A DNA stretch of 64,000 bases from Streptomyces sp. NBC_00193 (GTDB taxonomy: Bacteria > Actinomycetota > Actinomycetes > Streptomycetales > Streptomycetaceae), in assembly GCF_026342735.1 (NCBI RefSeq), contig NZ_JAPEMM010000001.1:4526001-4590000 (forward strand), written 5' to 3'. This document shows, piece by piece, positions 48,317 to 57,097 of the stretch. Every line of letters begins with the position of its first letter. Position 1 is the first letter of the stretch. The notes beneath the pieces were generated by a model. It made no database searches and was not told the DNA's origin. It saw only the letters and a list, made by a program, of their open reading frames with translations. Made by a program: the position numbers and the translations under genes.

Positions 48317-49153
48317 ATGTCACACAGCCCCGCGCCGATGCGCGCCATGCGGGCCGCACTCTTCGCGGCGGTGGCCGTCGCACTGGGTGCGGCGGGGCAT
48401 TCGTACATGTCCGGTACGGACCTTCCCGCACTGGGTCTTCTGTCCGCATTCGGGCTGACCGGAGGGCTAGCCTGGCTCTCCGCCGGGCGTCGCCGCGGAC
48501 CCCTCGCCATCGCCGCGGCGCTGCTCGCCGTCCAGGCGGTCCTGCACCTCGTCTTCTCCGCCTCGGCCGGTGGCCGGCATCAGGCGGGTGCGGGCGGGGG
48601 CTCGGGCCCGGACACGGGCGGGGGCGCCGTCCCGGAGGGTGCGGCCGCGCACGGCGCGCATTCGGTGGAGGGCGTGAGCGGCATGGACGGCATGCGATCC
48701 ATGGAGGGCATGAGCGGCATGGCCGACGTGCATTCCATGGACGGCATGACGGGCATGACCGGGATGAATGGCATGGACGGCATGAGCGCCGTGGCCGGCA
48801 TGGGTGACATGGCCGCCGGCCACGCCCACGACGGGCTCGGCATGATCGCCGCGCACGTCCTCGCCGGGCTGTTCTGCGCGCTCTGGCTGGCCTGGGGCGA
48901 GGCGGCCGTCTTCCGGCTCACCGCCGTCCTCGGCGCCGGGGCGCTGCTCGCCGCCCGGCCGCTCTCCCGGGTCCTCGCCCTGCTCCGCGCGTGCGGGATC
49001 CCCGTACCGCAGGCGCCGGCCTTCCGGCCCGCCGGGTACCGGCGGCCGCGCACCCTGCGCGGTGCCGTGCACGCGCACACCGCCGAGCGGCGCGGGCCGC
49101 CCGCGCGCGGACGGATCCGTATCACGGCCCCCGGCCGTCCTGCCCGCGCCTGA
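48317..49153 (+). CDS. Met/His-rich membrane protein, putative copper handling
   Basis: The 278-residue protein has N- and C-terminal hydrophobic helices. Between them, residues 112-171 hold 13 Met mostly three residues apart (GMDGMRSMEGMSGM style) flanked by His (AHGAH, HAHDG). Such MxxM clusters bind Cu(I), as in CopA/CopC/PcoA-type proteins. It is 85 bases ahead of a PepSY membrane protein. The Met region is encoded by near-repeats of GGCATGNNN. ATG 48317 is the likely start, though no strong ribosome binding site is seen. Confidence 0.65.
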   Translation: MSHSPAPMRAMRAALFAAVAVALGAAGHSYMSGTDLPALGLLSAFGLTGGLAWLSAGRRRGPLAIAAALLAVQAVLHLVFSASAGGRHQAGAGGGSGPDTGGGAVPEGAAAHGAHSVEGVSGMDGMRSMEGMSGMADVHSMDGMTGMTGMNGMDGMSAVAGMGDMAAGHAHDGLGMIAAHVLAGLFCALWLAWGEAAVFRLTAVLGAGALLAARPLSRVLALLRACGIPVPQAPAFRPAGYRRPRTLRGAVHAHTAERRGPPARGRIRITAPGRPARA

Positions 49154-49238
49154 CCGAACGGCGCGCCCTTCCCGTCGCGGGTGAGGGGGCGAGACCAGGG
49201 GCCGCTCACCCCTGTCTTCGCCAACACCTAGGACACCC

Positions 49239-50741
49239 ATGTCTCTCGACGAGGCCGTCGTCCGCGCAGCGGACCCCGACGCACCCGAAAACCCCGCGGC
49301 CGAAAACCCCGCACCCGAAAACCCCGCGGCCGAACACGCGCCGCCCCGCACGCCCGGCACCTGGGCCGCCCTGCGGCCGCTGCTCCTGCGCCTGCACTTC
49401 TACGCCGGGGTGCTGATCGCCCCGCTCCTGCTCGTCGCCGCCACCACCGGCCTGCTCTACGCCGGCTCCTGGCAGGCCGAGAAGATCCTCTACCCCGACC
49501 AGCTGACGGTCGACCGCGTCGGCGCGAGCGCCCAGCCGCTCGGCGCCCAGGTCGCCGCGGCCAAGAACGCCGCCCCCCAGGGCAAGGTCACGTCCGTGTG
49601 GCCCGCGCCGGAGGCGGACGCCACCACCCGGGTGATCATGGAGAGCCCGGGACTCGCCGAGGGCGAGACGCTCACCGTGTTCGTCGATCCGTATACGGCC
49701 GAGGTCCGCGGAAAGCTCACCACGGTCGGCGACGCGCTGCCGCTGCGGGCCTGGCTGAGCGAGTTCCACTCCAGCCTGCAGCTCGGGGAGTTCGGGCGGA
49801 ACTACAGCGAACTCGCCGCGAGCTGGCTGTGGGTGGTCGCGCTCGGCGGGCTCGCGCTGTGGATCGGCCGCAAGCGTGCCCGTAAGGCCGCCCTCGTCGT
49901 CCCCGACCGTACGGCGACCGGCCGCCGCAAGACCCTGTCCTGGCACGGCTCCGCCGGCGTCTGGATCGTGCTCGGCCTCGTGGGCCTCTCCGCGACCGGC
50001 CTGACCTGGTCGCGGTACGCCGGCGAGAACATCGGGGAGCTCAAGGACAGCCTCGGCGGGGGCACCCCGGCCGTGGCCGCCAAGCTCCCCGGAGCCCCGG
50101 CCGCCGACGCGGGCGGCGAGCACGCCGGGCACGGTGCGGCCGCCGGTGACCAGGCGGCGGCCGTGCCCGCCCCGGTCGACGCCATCGGCATCGACGGAGC
50201 GGTGGCGGCGGCCCGGTCCGCCGGGGTCACCGAGTCGCTGCGGATCACCCTGCCCGCCCAGGGCAAGGGCTACGTGGTCAAGGAGCAGGACAAGCAGGTG
50301 CCGGTGCACCTGGACGCGGTCGCCGTGGACCCCGCCGACGGCCGGGTCATGGACGAACTCCGCTTCGCCGACCACCCGCTGCTCGCCCAGCTGACCCGTT
50401 TCGGCATCGACCTGCACATGGGCCTGACCTTCGGGCTCGCCAACCAGCTGGCCCTGGCCGTGCTGGCGGTCCTGGTGATGTTCATGGTCGTCTGGGGCTA
50501 CCGCATGTGGTGGCTGCGCCGCCCGACCAAGGAGCGCACGCTCTCGGTGGGCCGCCCCCAGCCGCGCGGGGCCTGGCGGAAGCTGCCGGTGACGGTGCTG
50601 CTGCCGCTGGCCGCGGCGACGGCCGTCGTGGGCTGGTTCGTACCGATGCTGGGCATCAGCCTGCTGGTGTTCCTGGCGGCCGACGTGGCGCTGGGCTTCG
50701 CCGCGTCGCGGCGCCGGGCCGGGGCCGGCGCCGGCGTCTAG
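49239..50741 (+). CDS. PepSY-associated transmembrane protein
   Basis: The 500-residue membrane protein has four main helices with the PepSY_TM pattern: RLHFYAGVLIAPLLLVAATTGLLY, then WHGSAGVWIVLGLVGLSATGLTWSRYAG, then FGIDLHMGLTFGLANQLALAVLAV. A PepSY-like extracytoplasmic loop lies between. A His/Gly patch (GGEHAGHGAA) stands in the loop. PepSY proteins are often linked with iron or copper reduction and uptake. ATG 49239 follows AGGACACCC. The N-terminal tail ENPAAENPAPENPAAEH is encoded by 15-bp tandem repeats (49288-49335). Confidence 0.85.
   Translation: MSLDEAVVRAADPDAPENPAAENPAPENPAAEHAPPRTPGTWAALRPLLLRLHFYAGVLIAPLLLVAATTGLLYAGSWQAEKILYPDQLTVDRVGASAQPLGAQVAAAKNAAPQGKVTSVWPAPEADATTRVIMESPGLAEGETLTVFVDPYTAEVRGKLTTVGDALPLRAWLSEFHSSLQLGEFGRNYSELAASWLWVVALGGLALWIGRKRARKAALVVPDRTATGRRKTLSWHGSAGVWIVLGLVGLSATGLTWSRYAGENIGELKDSLGGGTPAVAAKLPGAPAADAGGEHAGHGAAAGDQAAAVPAPVDAIGIDGAVAAARSAGVTESLRITLPAQGKGYVVKEQDKQVPVHLDAVAVDPADGRVMDELRFADHPLLAQLTRFGIDLHMGLTFGLANQLALAVLAVLVMFMVVWGYRMWWLRRPTKERTLSVGRPQPRGAWRKLPVTVLLPLAAATAVVGWFVPMLGISLLVFLAADVALGFAASRRRAGAGAGV
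49288..49335. repeat. 15-bp tandem repeats in PepSY gene
   Basis: Three 15-bp units encode ENPAA/ENPAP/ENPAA in the cytoplasmic tail of the PepSY protein. In-frame, so copy number changes only alter length. Confidence 0.75.
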
Positions 50742-50750
50742 GGCAGCGTC

Positions 50751-50786
50751 CGTGGGCCGGGGCTTCCCCGGGAGCCCCGGCCCACG
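50751..50786. terminator. Bidirectional terminator between PepSY and kinase genes
   Basis: A perfect 14-bp stem (50751-50764 with 50773-50786, 8-base loop) separates the convergent PepSY and kinase stops. Confidence 0.85.
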
Positions 50787-50789
50787 GCG

Positions 50790-52613
50790 TCAGCCGATCT
50801 TCCAGAGGGTGAGTGCGGTGACGTAGTCCGGCATGGGGCCGATGGACCCCTTGCTCGTGTCGAGCACGACCTCGGTGATGCGGAGCATCGCCAGGTTGTT
50901 GTCACCGGTGACGGTGCACAGCACCGTCCCCTTCGTGAGCGTCTTGCCCGCCTTCAGCTCGTCCTTGCCCACCCTGGAGGCCAAGGTGTTGGTGGCGACG
51001 GCGTCCCGGCACTCCTCCGGCGTGGTGCCGGTGCTCTTGCCCATGGCCGTCAGGAAGCGCAGATCGGCGTCGCCCCAGTCCTGGTAGGTGAGCTCCATGC
51101 CCTGGGTCTTGCCGATGCCTCCTTTCGGGAAGATCTGCGGGGCGTCCAGGTCGACGTGGGTCCCGGTGCTGGAGGAGGGCGCGCGCAGGGTCAGGGGCTT
51201 GTCCTGGAAGACCGGCGTGTACGCGGACTTCGGCGAGGAAGAGGCCGAGGCCGAGGCCGAGGCCTTCGGCGAGGAGGAGGCCTTGGCCGGGTCCGGTGAT
51301 CCGGACGCGGGCGCGGCCGGGGTCTCCTGCCGGGCGGCGGGCGTCTTCGCGTCGTCCTTGGAGTCGTCCCCGTCCAGCAGCCAGACCGTGCCGGCTCCCG
51401 CGGCGACGGCGAGGACGAGCGAGGCGGCGACGAGCCCGCCACGGAACCCCTTCGGGGCCGGAGCCGGCGGCGCCGTGGGCGCGGGCGTCGGGTGGCCCGG
51501 CCGGGGCGGCCCGGCGGGCCGGGGCGGCGCGAACGCCGTGTCGGCGGAGTGGATCCCGCCGGAGGCGCCGGAGCCCCCGGCGCCCGGGCCCGTACCGGCC
51601 GGTCCGAACCCGCCGGCAGCCGCGGACGCTCCTGCGCCCCCGCCCGTGTCCGCCACCGTCGGCACCGGCGGGTTCTCCGCGGCCCGTACCCGCCGGGCGA
51701 TCTCCAGCCCGAGCGGCTCCGGGAGCCAGCCGTCGAAGTCGTTCAGCGGCCGCCCGGCGAACAGTTCGCACATCGCGGCGAGCTCGTCCGTGCTGATCCG
51801 CTCCGCCGGATCCGCCGTCAGGCAGCGCTCCAGCAGCGGCTTCAGCTCGGTCGGGTAGCCGCTCAGGTCCGGGGGCAGCCGGTCGGTGTTGGCGATCCGC
51901 ACGCCGAGGGCCGTGGCGCCGCCCTCCCCGTAGGGGTGCCGTCCGGTGGCCGCCACCGCGGCGATGAGGCCGAGCGCGAAGAGGTCGCTCGCGGTGGTGA
52001 CCTCGGCGCCCAGCGCGTGTTCGGGGGACATGTACTGCGGCGTGCCGATGACCCCGCCGGTGCGGGTGAGCTGCGTGCTGTCGGCGGCCCGGGCGATCCC
52101 GAAGTCGATGACGTACGGTCCGGCCGCGCCGAGCAGGAGGTTGGCGGGCTTCAGGTCCCGGTGCACGACCCCCGCGGCGTGGATGGAGCCGAGGGCCCGC
52201 GCCGTGCAGCCGATCAGCTGGAAGACGGCGCCGAGCGGGAGCGGACCGTGGGCGGTCAGGGCGTCGTGCAGCGAGATTCCCGGTACGAACACCGAGGCGA
52301 GCCAGGGCGAGGCGCCCGTGGTGTCGTGGTCGAGGACCGGTACGAGGTGGTAGCCCTGCACCCGGCGCGCGGCCCGGACCTCCTGCTCGAACCGGCTCCG
52401 GAAGTCCGGGTCCTGCCCGAACTCGCGGCGGATCAGCTTCAGCGCGACCGGCTGCCCGCCGCGCGTGTGCGAGAGGTAGACGGTGCCCATGCCGCCCTCG
52501 CCGATCCGGGCGATCAGCCGGTAGCCGGCGGTCTCGCGGGGGTCCTGGGGCTCAAGTGGGGCAAGTATGCTGCCGGTTCCGATGGTCACGACGGAAAAGC
52601 CTACGTCAGGCAC
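50790..52613 (-). CDS. Membrane Ser/Thr protein kinase (Hanks type)
   Basis: The 607-residue kinase has GEGGMGTVY, the VALKLI lysine, VHRDLKPAN, DFGIARA and GTPQYMSPEHA. A Pro/Gly-rich linker, one membrane helix (about residues 393-413), a Ser/Ala/Pro-rich stalk and an extracellular domain of about 140 residues without PASTA repeats follow. The domain ends ITEVVLDTSKGSIGPMPDYVTALTLWKIG. The kinase is intact and likely senses an external signal. GTG 52613 or GTG 52589 may start it; neither has a clear ribosome binding site. Confidence 0.9.
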   Translation of the reverse strand: MPDVGFSVVTIGTGSILAPLEPQDPRETAGYRLIARIGEGGMGTVYLSHTRGGQPVALKLIRREFGQDPDFRSRFEQEVRAARRVQGYHLVPVLDHDTTGASPWLASVFVPGISLHDALTAHGPLPLGAVFQLIGCTARALGSIHAAGVVHRDLKPANLLLGAAGPYVIDFGIARAADSTQLTRTGGVIGTPQYMSPEHALGAEVTTASDLFALGLIAAVAATGRHPYGEGGATALGVRIANTDRLPPDLSGYPTELKPLLERCLTADPAERISTDELAAMCELFAGRPLNDFDGWLPEPLGLEIARRVRAAENPPVPTVADTGGGAGASAAAGGFGPAGTGPGAGGSGASGGIHSADTAFAPPRPAGPPRPGHPTPAPTAPPAPAPKGFRGGLVAASLVLAVAAGAGTVWLLDGDDSKDDAKTPAARQETPAAPASGSPDPAKASSSPKASASASASSSPKSAYTPVFQDKPLTLRAPSSSTGTHVDLDAPQIFPKGGIGKTQGMELTYQDWGDADLRFLTAMGKSTGTTPEECRDAVATNTLASRVGKDELKAGKTLTKGTVLCTVTGDNNLAMLRITEVVLDTSKGSIGPMPDYVTALTLWKIG

Positions 52614-52754
52614 CGGGCCTGATCAGCACGGATGTGCGAGGAAATCCCCTTTGTGGTGGCCCGAGTTGGACCCGCCCGCGCGGGCCCGTACTCCCCCTCG
52701 TCAGCACGGGCCCGGCCGTCATTCCGTACGTCCACACCTCGGGCGCCGTCCCGG

Positions 52755-53348
52755 TCAGGGGGCGTACCTGTACCCCACGCGGCGTACGGTCTGGATCGCT
52801 CCGCGGTGGGCGGCGCCCAGCTTGCGGCGCAGCCGCGCGACGTGGACGTCGACCGTGCGGCCGTCGCCGACGTGGCCGTAGCCCCAGACGGTGGTCACCA
52901 GCTGGTCGCGGCTGTGCACCCGGTGCGGGTGCGCGACCAGGTGGGCCAGCAGCTCGAACTCCAGGTACGTCAGGTCCAGGACCTCGCCGTCCACCTCCGC
53001 GGTGCGCTGCGCGGGGTCGATGCGGACCAGGGTGTCACCGGTGACGGCCGCCGCGCCGGGGGCCGGGGCGGCGGGAACGGCCTGGGGGGAGAAGGCGATC
53101 GGCGGCTGCTGGTCGGCCGGTACGAGCACCAGGTACCCGACCATCGGCGGCTGGCCGGGGAGGGCGGGCAGGGTGTGCGCGGGGGCGGGCAGCCAGGTGG
53201 CGCCCGGCGGCAGGAAGTCCACGACGCGAGCCACCTCGTCGCGGTCCACGGCTCGCAGGCGGTGGCGCGGACTGGGCGGGAAGCTCGGGTAGGTCAGGGG
53301 AGAGGTCGCAGCGGAGGCGGCAGAAGCAAAGGAACGGGTGTTCGCCAT
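52755..53348 (-). CDS. OmpR-type winged-helix regulator lacking a receiver domain
   Basis: The 197-residue protein has an unusual N-terminal region of about 100 residues (Pro/Ala-rich, with VDFLPPGATWLPAP). An OmpR/PhoB winged helix follows (residues 110-197): VDGEVLDLTYLEFELLAHLVAHPHRVHSRDQLVTTVWGYGHVGDGRTVDVHVARLRRKLG and IQTVRRVGYRYAP. No phosphoacceptor Asp domain is present, so it is not a standard response regulator. ATG 53348 is preceded by AAAGAG at longer spacing. A 39-residue peptide gene lies 116 bases upstream on the same strand. Confidence 0.8.
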   Translation of the reverse strand: MANTRSFASAASAATSPLTYPSFPPSPRHRLRAVDRDEVARVVDFLPPGATWLPAPAHTLPALPGQPPMVGYLVLVPADQQPPIAFSPQAVPAAPAPGAAAVTGDTLVRIDPAQRTAEVDGEVLDLTYLEFELLAHLVAHPHRVHSRDQLVTTVWGYGHVGDGRTVDVHVARLRRKLGAAHRGAIQTVRRVGYRYAP

Positions 53349-53464
53349 GAGTGGTCAGCTCTTTCACGCGGAGTAGTCGGCAGGAGACGTACGAAAGGCG
53401 TCGTCTTGTGTCGTACCGCGCAGACCGAAGGCCTGGGGGAGGTCGGTTGGAGGTCCCGGAGGCT

Positions 53465-53584
53465 TTAGAGGGCCGGCGCGTTCTTCGCGCGGCAACACAC
53501 CCGGTCGAAATCGTGGTCCTGACGGGAAGGCCAGAACGGCTCGAGGTCGCTGCGACCTGTCGAGGTGTGCGAATAGCTGGCCAT
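53465..53584 (-). CDS. 39-residue Cys-Cys peptide upstream of wHTH gene
   Basis: ATG 53584 to TAA 53465 encodes a 39-residue peptide starting MASYSHTSTGRSDLEPFW and ending DFDRVCCRAKNAPAL. Arguments for a real gene are a near-full open frame with balanced composition for its length, a distinct aromatic/acidic core, and position just upstream and co-oriented with the wHTH regulator. A CC pair near the end recalls the Cys-containing leader peptides seen before sulfur genes in actinobacteria, but the rest differs. Could be a free peptide or a regulatory leader. Confidence 0.5.
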   Translation of the reverse strand: MASYSHTSTGRSDLEPFWPSRQDHDFDRVCCRAKNAPAL

Positions 53585-53699
53585 GGCCCCATTCAAGCAG
53601 ATGCGGTGGCGCCGGGGCAGACCCCGTCTCACTCTGTGGAGCGGAATCCCATATTCCGTGATCATGGTGTGAACGGACCATTCCAATCCCGACAAACCG

Positions 53700-54608
53700 T
53701 CACCCGCCCAGCCGCTTCTTCCAGTCCATCCCGGTGACCCGTATCGCATCGTGGGCGGTCCCCTCCCACACCCACCCCAGCCCCACCGCACCCAACGCCC
53801 GGGTGACCTCCCGCCCCACGGAGACGCTCGGCTCCTCGCCCTGCACGAAGCCCCCGTAGAGCAGCCACAGGTCGCCGCCCGCCGCAGCGCCCTCGGTGCA
53901 CTGCGCGTGGAAGAAGACGAACCCCCGGGCGTCCTCGCGGCCCGCTGCCCGGATCTCCGCGAGGCCGCAGGAGCGACAGCAGGCGAAGTTCTCCCGCGCG
54001 GTGATGCCGGCGGCATCGAGCGAGGCGAAGGCCCGCGCCAGCCGCTCGGGGTCGGTCTCGCCCACCCAGTCGCCCTGTTCCGTCAGCCGCTCCCGCCAGA
54101 GCCGGTCCACCAGCTGCTCGGCCTGAGCGCGCGACACCGGCCGGACCCCGCCCGAGACGAGGTACTCCTCCGCGTTCTCGCTCAGGGCCGCCCGGTCGTC
54201 GTAACCGCACCGCAGCCCGGCCCGGACGAGCTCGGTCAGCTCCTCCTCCACCTCCGGGGCGAGCGGGGCCGCCTCTTCGACCGGGAACTCCAGCCGGTCC
54301 CAGGACGGCCCGATGGCCCAGCCCTTCTCCTGGCGGGCCCAGCGGGCCATCACGTCCACCACCTCGGCCGCCGTGCGGACGAAGGCCTGGAAGTGCCGGT
54401 CGGGTGCGCCGTCGCGGTACTCCAGCTGGTAGTCCCCGCCGGTCTCGTGCCAGACCTGCGCGAACACGTCGGGCTCGTCCGGCAGTCGCTCCACGATGAG
54501 GAAGTGGTCGCCGTCGGCGCCGATGCGCCCGACGAGCTCGGACAGGAAGGACAGCGCGGGCCGGCGGTAGGTCTCGGCGGGCTCGGTGCGCAGGGTGACG
54601 GGCAGCAT
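53700..54608 (-). CDS. Conserved-looking cytoplasmic protein of unknown function
   Basis: The 302-residue soluble protein has a C-terminal region with ITARENFACCRSCGLAEI and GFVFFHAQCTEG. CC..CG plus a later His-x2-Cys could bind a metal. The middle is acidic and helical. It resembles an actinomycete DUF (possibly DUF6891), recalled only. ATG 54608 is used; a GTG two codons earlier is possible. No operon partner. Confidence 0.65.
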   Translation of the reverse strand: MLPVTLRTEPAETYRRPALSFLSELVGRIGADGDHFLIVERLPDEPDVFAQVWHETGGDYQLEYRDGAPDRHFQAFVRTAAEVVDVMARWARQEKGWAIGPSWDRLEFPVEEAAPLAPEVEEELTELVRAGLRCGYDDRAALSENAEEYLVSGGVRPVSRAQAEQLVDRLWRERLTEQGDWVGETDPERLARAFASLDAAGITARENFACCRSCGLAEIRAAGREDARGFVFFHAQCTEGAAAGGDLWLLYGGFVQGEEPSVSVGREVTRALGAVGLGWVWEGTAHDAIRVTGMDWKKRLGG

Positions 54609-54746
54609 GCGCACACGATGGCAGGCACCACCGACAGCGCGGCGCCCGCCCTCCCGAGGGGGGAGGACGGGCGCCGGGTGGTGTCAGGGGTGGCCGGTCC
54701 GGGTGGGGACCAGGCCGGTGGGAGCAGGCTGGTTGGGGCAGGCCGG

Positions 54747-55766
54747 TTAGACCAGGCCGTCCTTCTCCAGGGCGGTGCAGCAGGTGTCCGTGATGAGGCG
54801 GGTCACCACGTACGGGTCCACGTTCGCGTTCGGGCGGCGGTCCTCGATGTAGCCCTTGCCGTCCTTCTCGACCTGCCACGGGATGCGGACCGAGGCGCCG
54901 CGGTCCGAGACGCCGTAGCTGTACTCGTTCCACGGGGCGGTCTCGTGCAGGCCCGTCAGGCGCTCGTCGATGCCGGCGCCGTAGTTCTTGACGTGGTCCA
55001 GCGGCTTGCTGCCCTCGCCCAGCGACTCGGCCGCGCAGATGATCGCGCGGTAGTCCTCGCGCATCGCCTTCGTGGAGAAGTTGGTGTGCGCGCCCGCGCC
55101 GTTCCAGTCGCCCTTGACCGGCTTCGGGTTCAGCGTCGCGGAGACGTTGAAGTCCTCGGCGGTGCGGTAGAGCAGCCAGCGCGCGATCCACAGCTGGTCG
55201 GAGACCTCCAGCGGGCCGACCGGGCCGACCTGGAACTCCCACTGGCCGGGCATGACCTCGGCGTTGATGCCGGAGATCGCCAGGCCCGCCGCGAGGCAGT
55301 GGTCCAGGTGCTTCTCGACGATGTCGCGGCCGAAGATCTCGTCCGAGCCGACGCCGCAGTAGTAGCCGCCCTGCGCGGCCGGGAAGCCGTTGACCGGGAA
55401 GCCGAGCGGGCGGGTGCCGTCGAAGAAGGTGTACTCCTGCTCGATGCCGTAGATCGGCGCCTGGGCGGCGAACTTCTCCGCGATCGGACGCAGCAGCGCG
55501 CGGGTGTTCGACTCGTGCGGGGTCATGTCGATGTTCAGGACCTCGCACAGGACGAGGACGTTGTCGCCGCCGCGGATCGGGTCCGGGCAGGTGAACACCG
55601 GCTGCAGTACGCGGTCGGAGGCGTGGCCCTCGGCCTGGTTGGTGCTCGAACCGTCGAAGCCCCAGATCGGCAGCGCGTCCCCGTCCGCCATGATCTTGGT
55701 CTTGGAGCGCAGCTTCGCCGTCGGCTCGGTTCCGTCGATCCAGATGTACTCAGCCTTGTAGCTCAC
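54747..55766 (-). CDS. glnII: Glutamine synthetase type II GlnII
   Basis: The 339-residue eukaryote-like glutamine synthetase (family of about 340-350 residues) makes glutamine from glutamate and ammonia with ATP. It shows KAEYIWIDG at the start, WGFDGSSTNQAEG, the Glu ligands in YGIEQEYTFFD and NAEVMPGQWEFQVGP, GAGAHTNFSTKAMR and EDRRPNANVDPY. GTG 55766 is chosen because AAGGA is about 9 bases before it but only 2 before the ATG at 55775. GSII lacks the adenylylation Tyr, so GlnE does not control it. Instead a GlnR box lies at 55914-55951. Confidence 0.95.
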   Translation of the reverse strand: MSYKAEYIWIDGTEPTAKLRSKTKIMADGDALPIWGFDGSSTNQAEGHASDRVLQPVFTCPDPIRGGDNVLVLCEVLNIDMTPHESNTRALLRPIAEKFAAQAPIYGIEQEYTFFDGTRPLGFPVNGFPAAQGGYYCGVGSDEIFGRDIVEKHLDHCLAAGLAISGINAEVMPGQWEFQVGPVGPLEVSDQLWIARWLLYRTAEDFNVSATLNPKPVKGDWNGAGAHTNFSTKAMREDYRAIICAAESLGEGSKPLDHVKNYGAGIDERLTGLHETAPWNEYSYGVSDRGASVRIPWQVEKDGKGYIEDRRPNANVDPYVVTRLITDTCCTALEKDGLV

Positions 55767-55913
55767 GGGCCCCATCCTTCGGTGCGTCGCTCCGGCGCAG
55801 ACTCTGCGGGTGCTGCGCTGCGTCCTGCGGATCGCGTACGGCGGCTCACGTCCCTGTGGCTCGCGTACTGCGAAATTCGTTCTGCGGTGTAGACCGCAGC
55901 GTGCCCGCTCACG

Positions 55914-55951
55914 ATTTCTCTTCCGTTGCCCGTGTGTGAACCCCGTGTTAC
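55914..55951 (-). promoter_or_regulatory. GlnR box upstream of glnII
   Basis: Read on the minus strand this is GTAAC-n6-TTCAC-n6-GCAAC-n6-GAAAT. It matches in spacing and largely in sequence the GlnR consensus GTNAC-n6-GAAAC-n6-GTNAC-n6-GAAAC. It lies about 148-185 bases before the glnII start. GlnR activates GS genes under nitrogen limitation in Streptomyces. Confidence 0.75.
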
Positions 55952-56028
55952 CGAGGTTTGCGCCGCAGGTGGGCGTGGTCGAGAGGGTTGGCGTCGGAAC
56001 ACCCGTCCGGGTGGGGCAGACTGGGCTG

Positions 56029-56976
56029 GTGAGCATTTCGTACGATTTGACGTCCGCCGGAGATGCCGCCGCAGAGGCCGCTCCCGGGCCCCGCCCCCGG
56101 ATCGGGCTGATGGGCACCGGCCCATGGGCCCGCCGCACGCACGCCCCCGCCCTCGCCGCGCACCCCGGCTCCGAGTTCGCCGGAGTCTGGGGCCGGCGCC
56201 CCGAAGCCGCGGCCGAACTGGCGCGCGAGTACGGGGTGAAGGTGTACGAAGACCCCGACGCGCTGTTCGCCGACTGTGACGCCGTGGCCTTCGCGCTCCC
56301 GCCCGACGTCCAGGCCCCGCTCGCCGTGCGCGCGGCCGCCGCCGGCTGTCACCTGCTGCTCGACAAGCCCGTCGCCACGACCCCGGCCGAGGCCCGCGCG
56401 GTCGCCGCGGCCGTGGCCGAGCACCAGGTCGCCTCCGTGGTCTTCCTCACCCTGCGCTTCGCCGAGCCGACCGCGGGCTGGGTCGAGGAGCAGGCGGAGC
56501 GCACGGGCTGGTTCACCGCCGCCGCGCACTGGCTCGGCGCGGTCTTCCCGCCCGACGGCGAGCCCAGCGCCTACGCGGACTCGCCCTGGCGCAAGGCCAA
56601 GGGCGGGCTGTGGGACGTGGGCCCGCACGCCCTGTCCGTACTCATCCCGGTCCTCGGCGACGTCACCGAGGTCAGCGCCACCCGCGGCCCCGCCGACGTG
56701 GTCCAGCTGGCCCTGCGGCACACCACGGGCGCGGCCAGCACCGCCGTGCTCAGCCTCAGCTCCCCGCGCGCGGCCGCCGGTGTGGGGCTGGAGCTGCGCG
56801 GGACCGAGGGCGTCTTCGGCCTGCCGGAGTGGAGCAACGTCCCGGGGGCCTACGGCCGCGCCCTGGACGCGCTCCTCACCTCGGCCCGCACCGGGGTGCC
56901 GGACGTACGGGGGGCGGAGTTCGGGGCCCGGCTGACGGAGATCCTGGCGGAGGCGGAGGAGCAGCTGCCGGAGTGA
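56029..56976 (+). CDS. Gfo/Idh/MocA-family oxidoreductase
   Basis: The 315-residue NAD(P)-dependent enzyme has a Rossmann fold (RIGLMGTGPWARRTHAPALAAHP), CDAVAFALPPDVQAPL, the LLLDKPVATT motif (Lys-Pro of EKP) and GGLWDVGPHALSVLIPVLG in the catalytic domain. Likely acts on a sugar, polyol or related alcohol; substrate unknown. GTG 56029 lies 6 bases after CAGACT, a possible -10, so it may be leaderless. Divergent from glnII, sharing a 262-base region with the GlnR box. Confidence 0.87.
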   Translation: MSISYDLTSAGDAAAEAAPGPRPRIGLMGTGPWARRTHAPALAAHPGSEFAGVWGRRPEAAAELAREYGVKVYEDPDALFADCDAVAFALPPDVQAPLAVRAAAAGCHLLLDKPVATTPAEARAVAAAVAEHQVASVVFLTLRFAEPTAGWVEEQAERTGWFTAAAHWLGAVFPPDGEPSAYADSPWRKAKGGLWDVGPHALSVLIPVLGDVTEVSATRGPADVVQLALRHTTGAASTAVLSLSSPRAAAGVGLELRGTEGVFGLPEWSNVPGAYGRALDALLTSARTGVPDVRGAEFGARLTEILAEAEEQLPE

Positions 56977-56999
56977 GCCCCCTCGGGGGCGCGGCGCTC

Positions 57000-57026
57000 G
57001 GGCCGGACGGGGTCTCCGTCCGGCCC
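57000..57026. terminator. Terminator of the Gfo/Idh gene
   Basis: An 11-bp stem (57000-57010 with 57016-57026, loop of 5) lies 24 bases after the stop and before the convergent membrane-protein gene end at 57098. Confidence 0.75.
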
Positions 57027-57097
57027 GTTCGGCTGGCCGGCCTGTACGGCGAGCCGCCTACAGGGCCCGTCCGGTGCGCCCCCGTCGTTGCGCGCCG

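Noticed and set aside
48670..48830. Met-codon repeat as a microsatellite or CRISPR
   Set aside because: The repeats are in frame in a good coding sequence and are best explained as a metal-binding protein segment.
50790..52613. PASTA-type PknB kinase of the cell-division cluster
   Set aside because: The extracellular part has no PASTA repeats and there are no division genes nearby.
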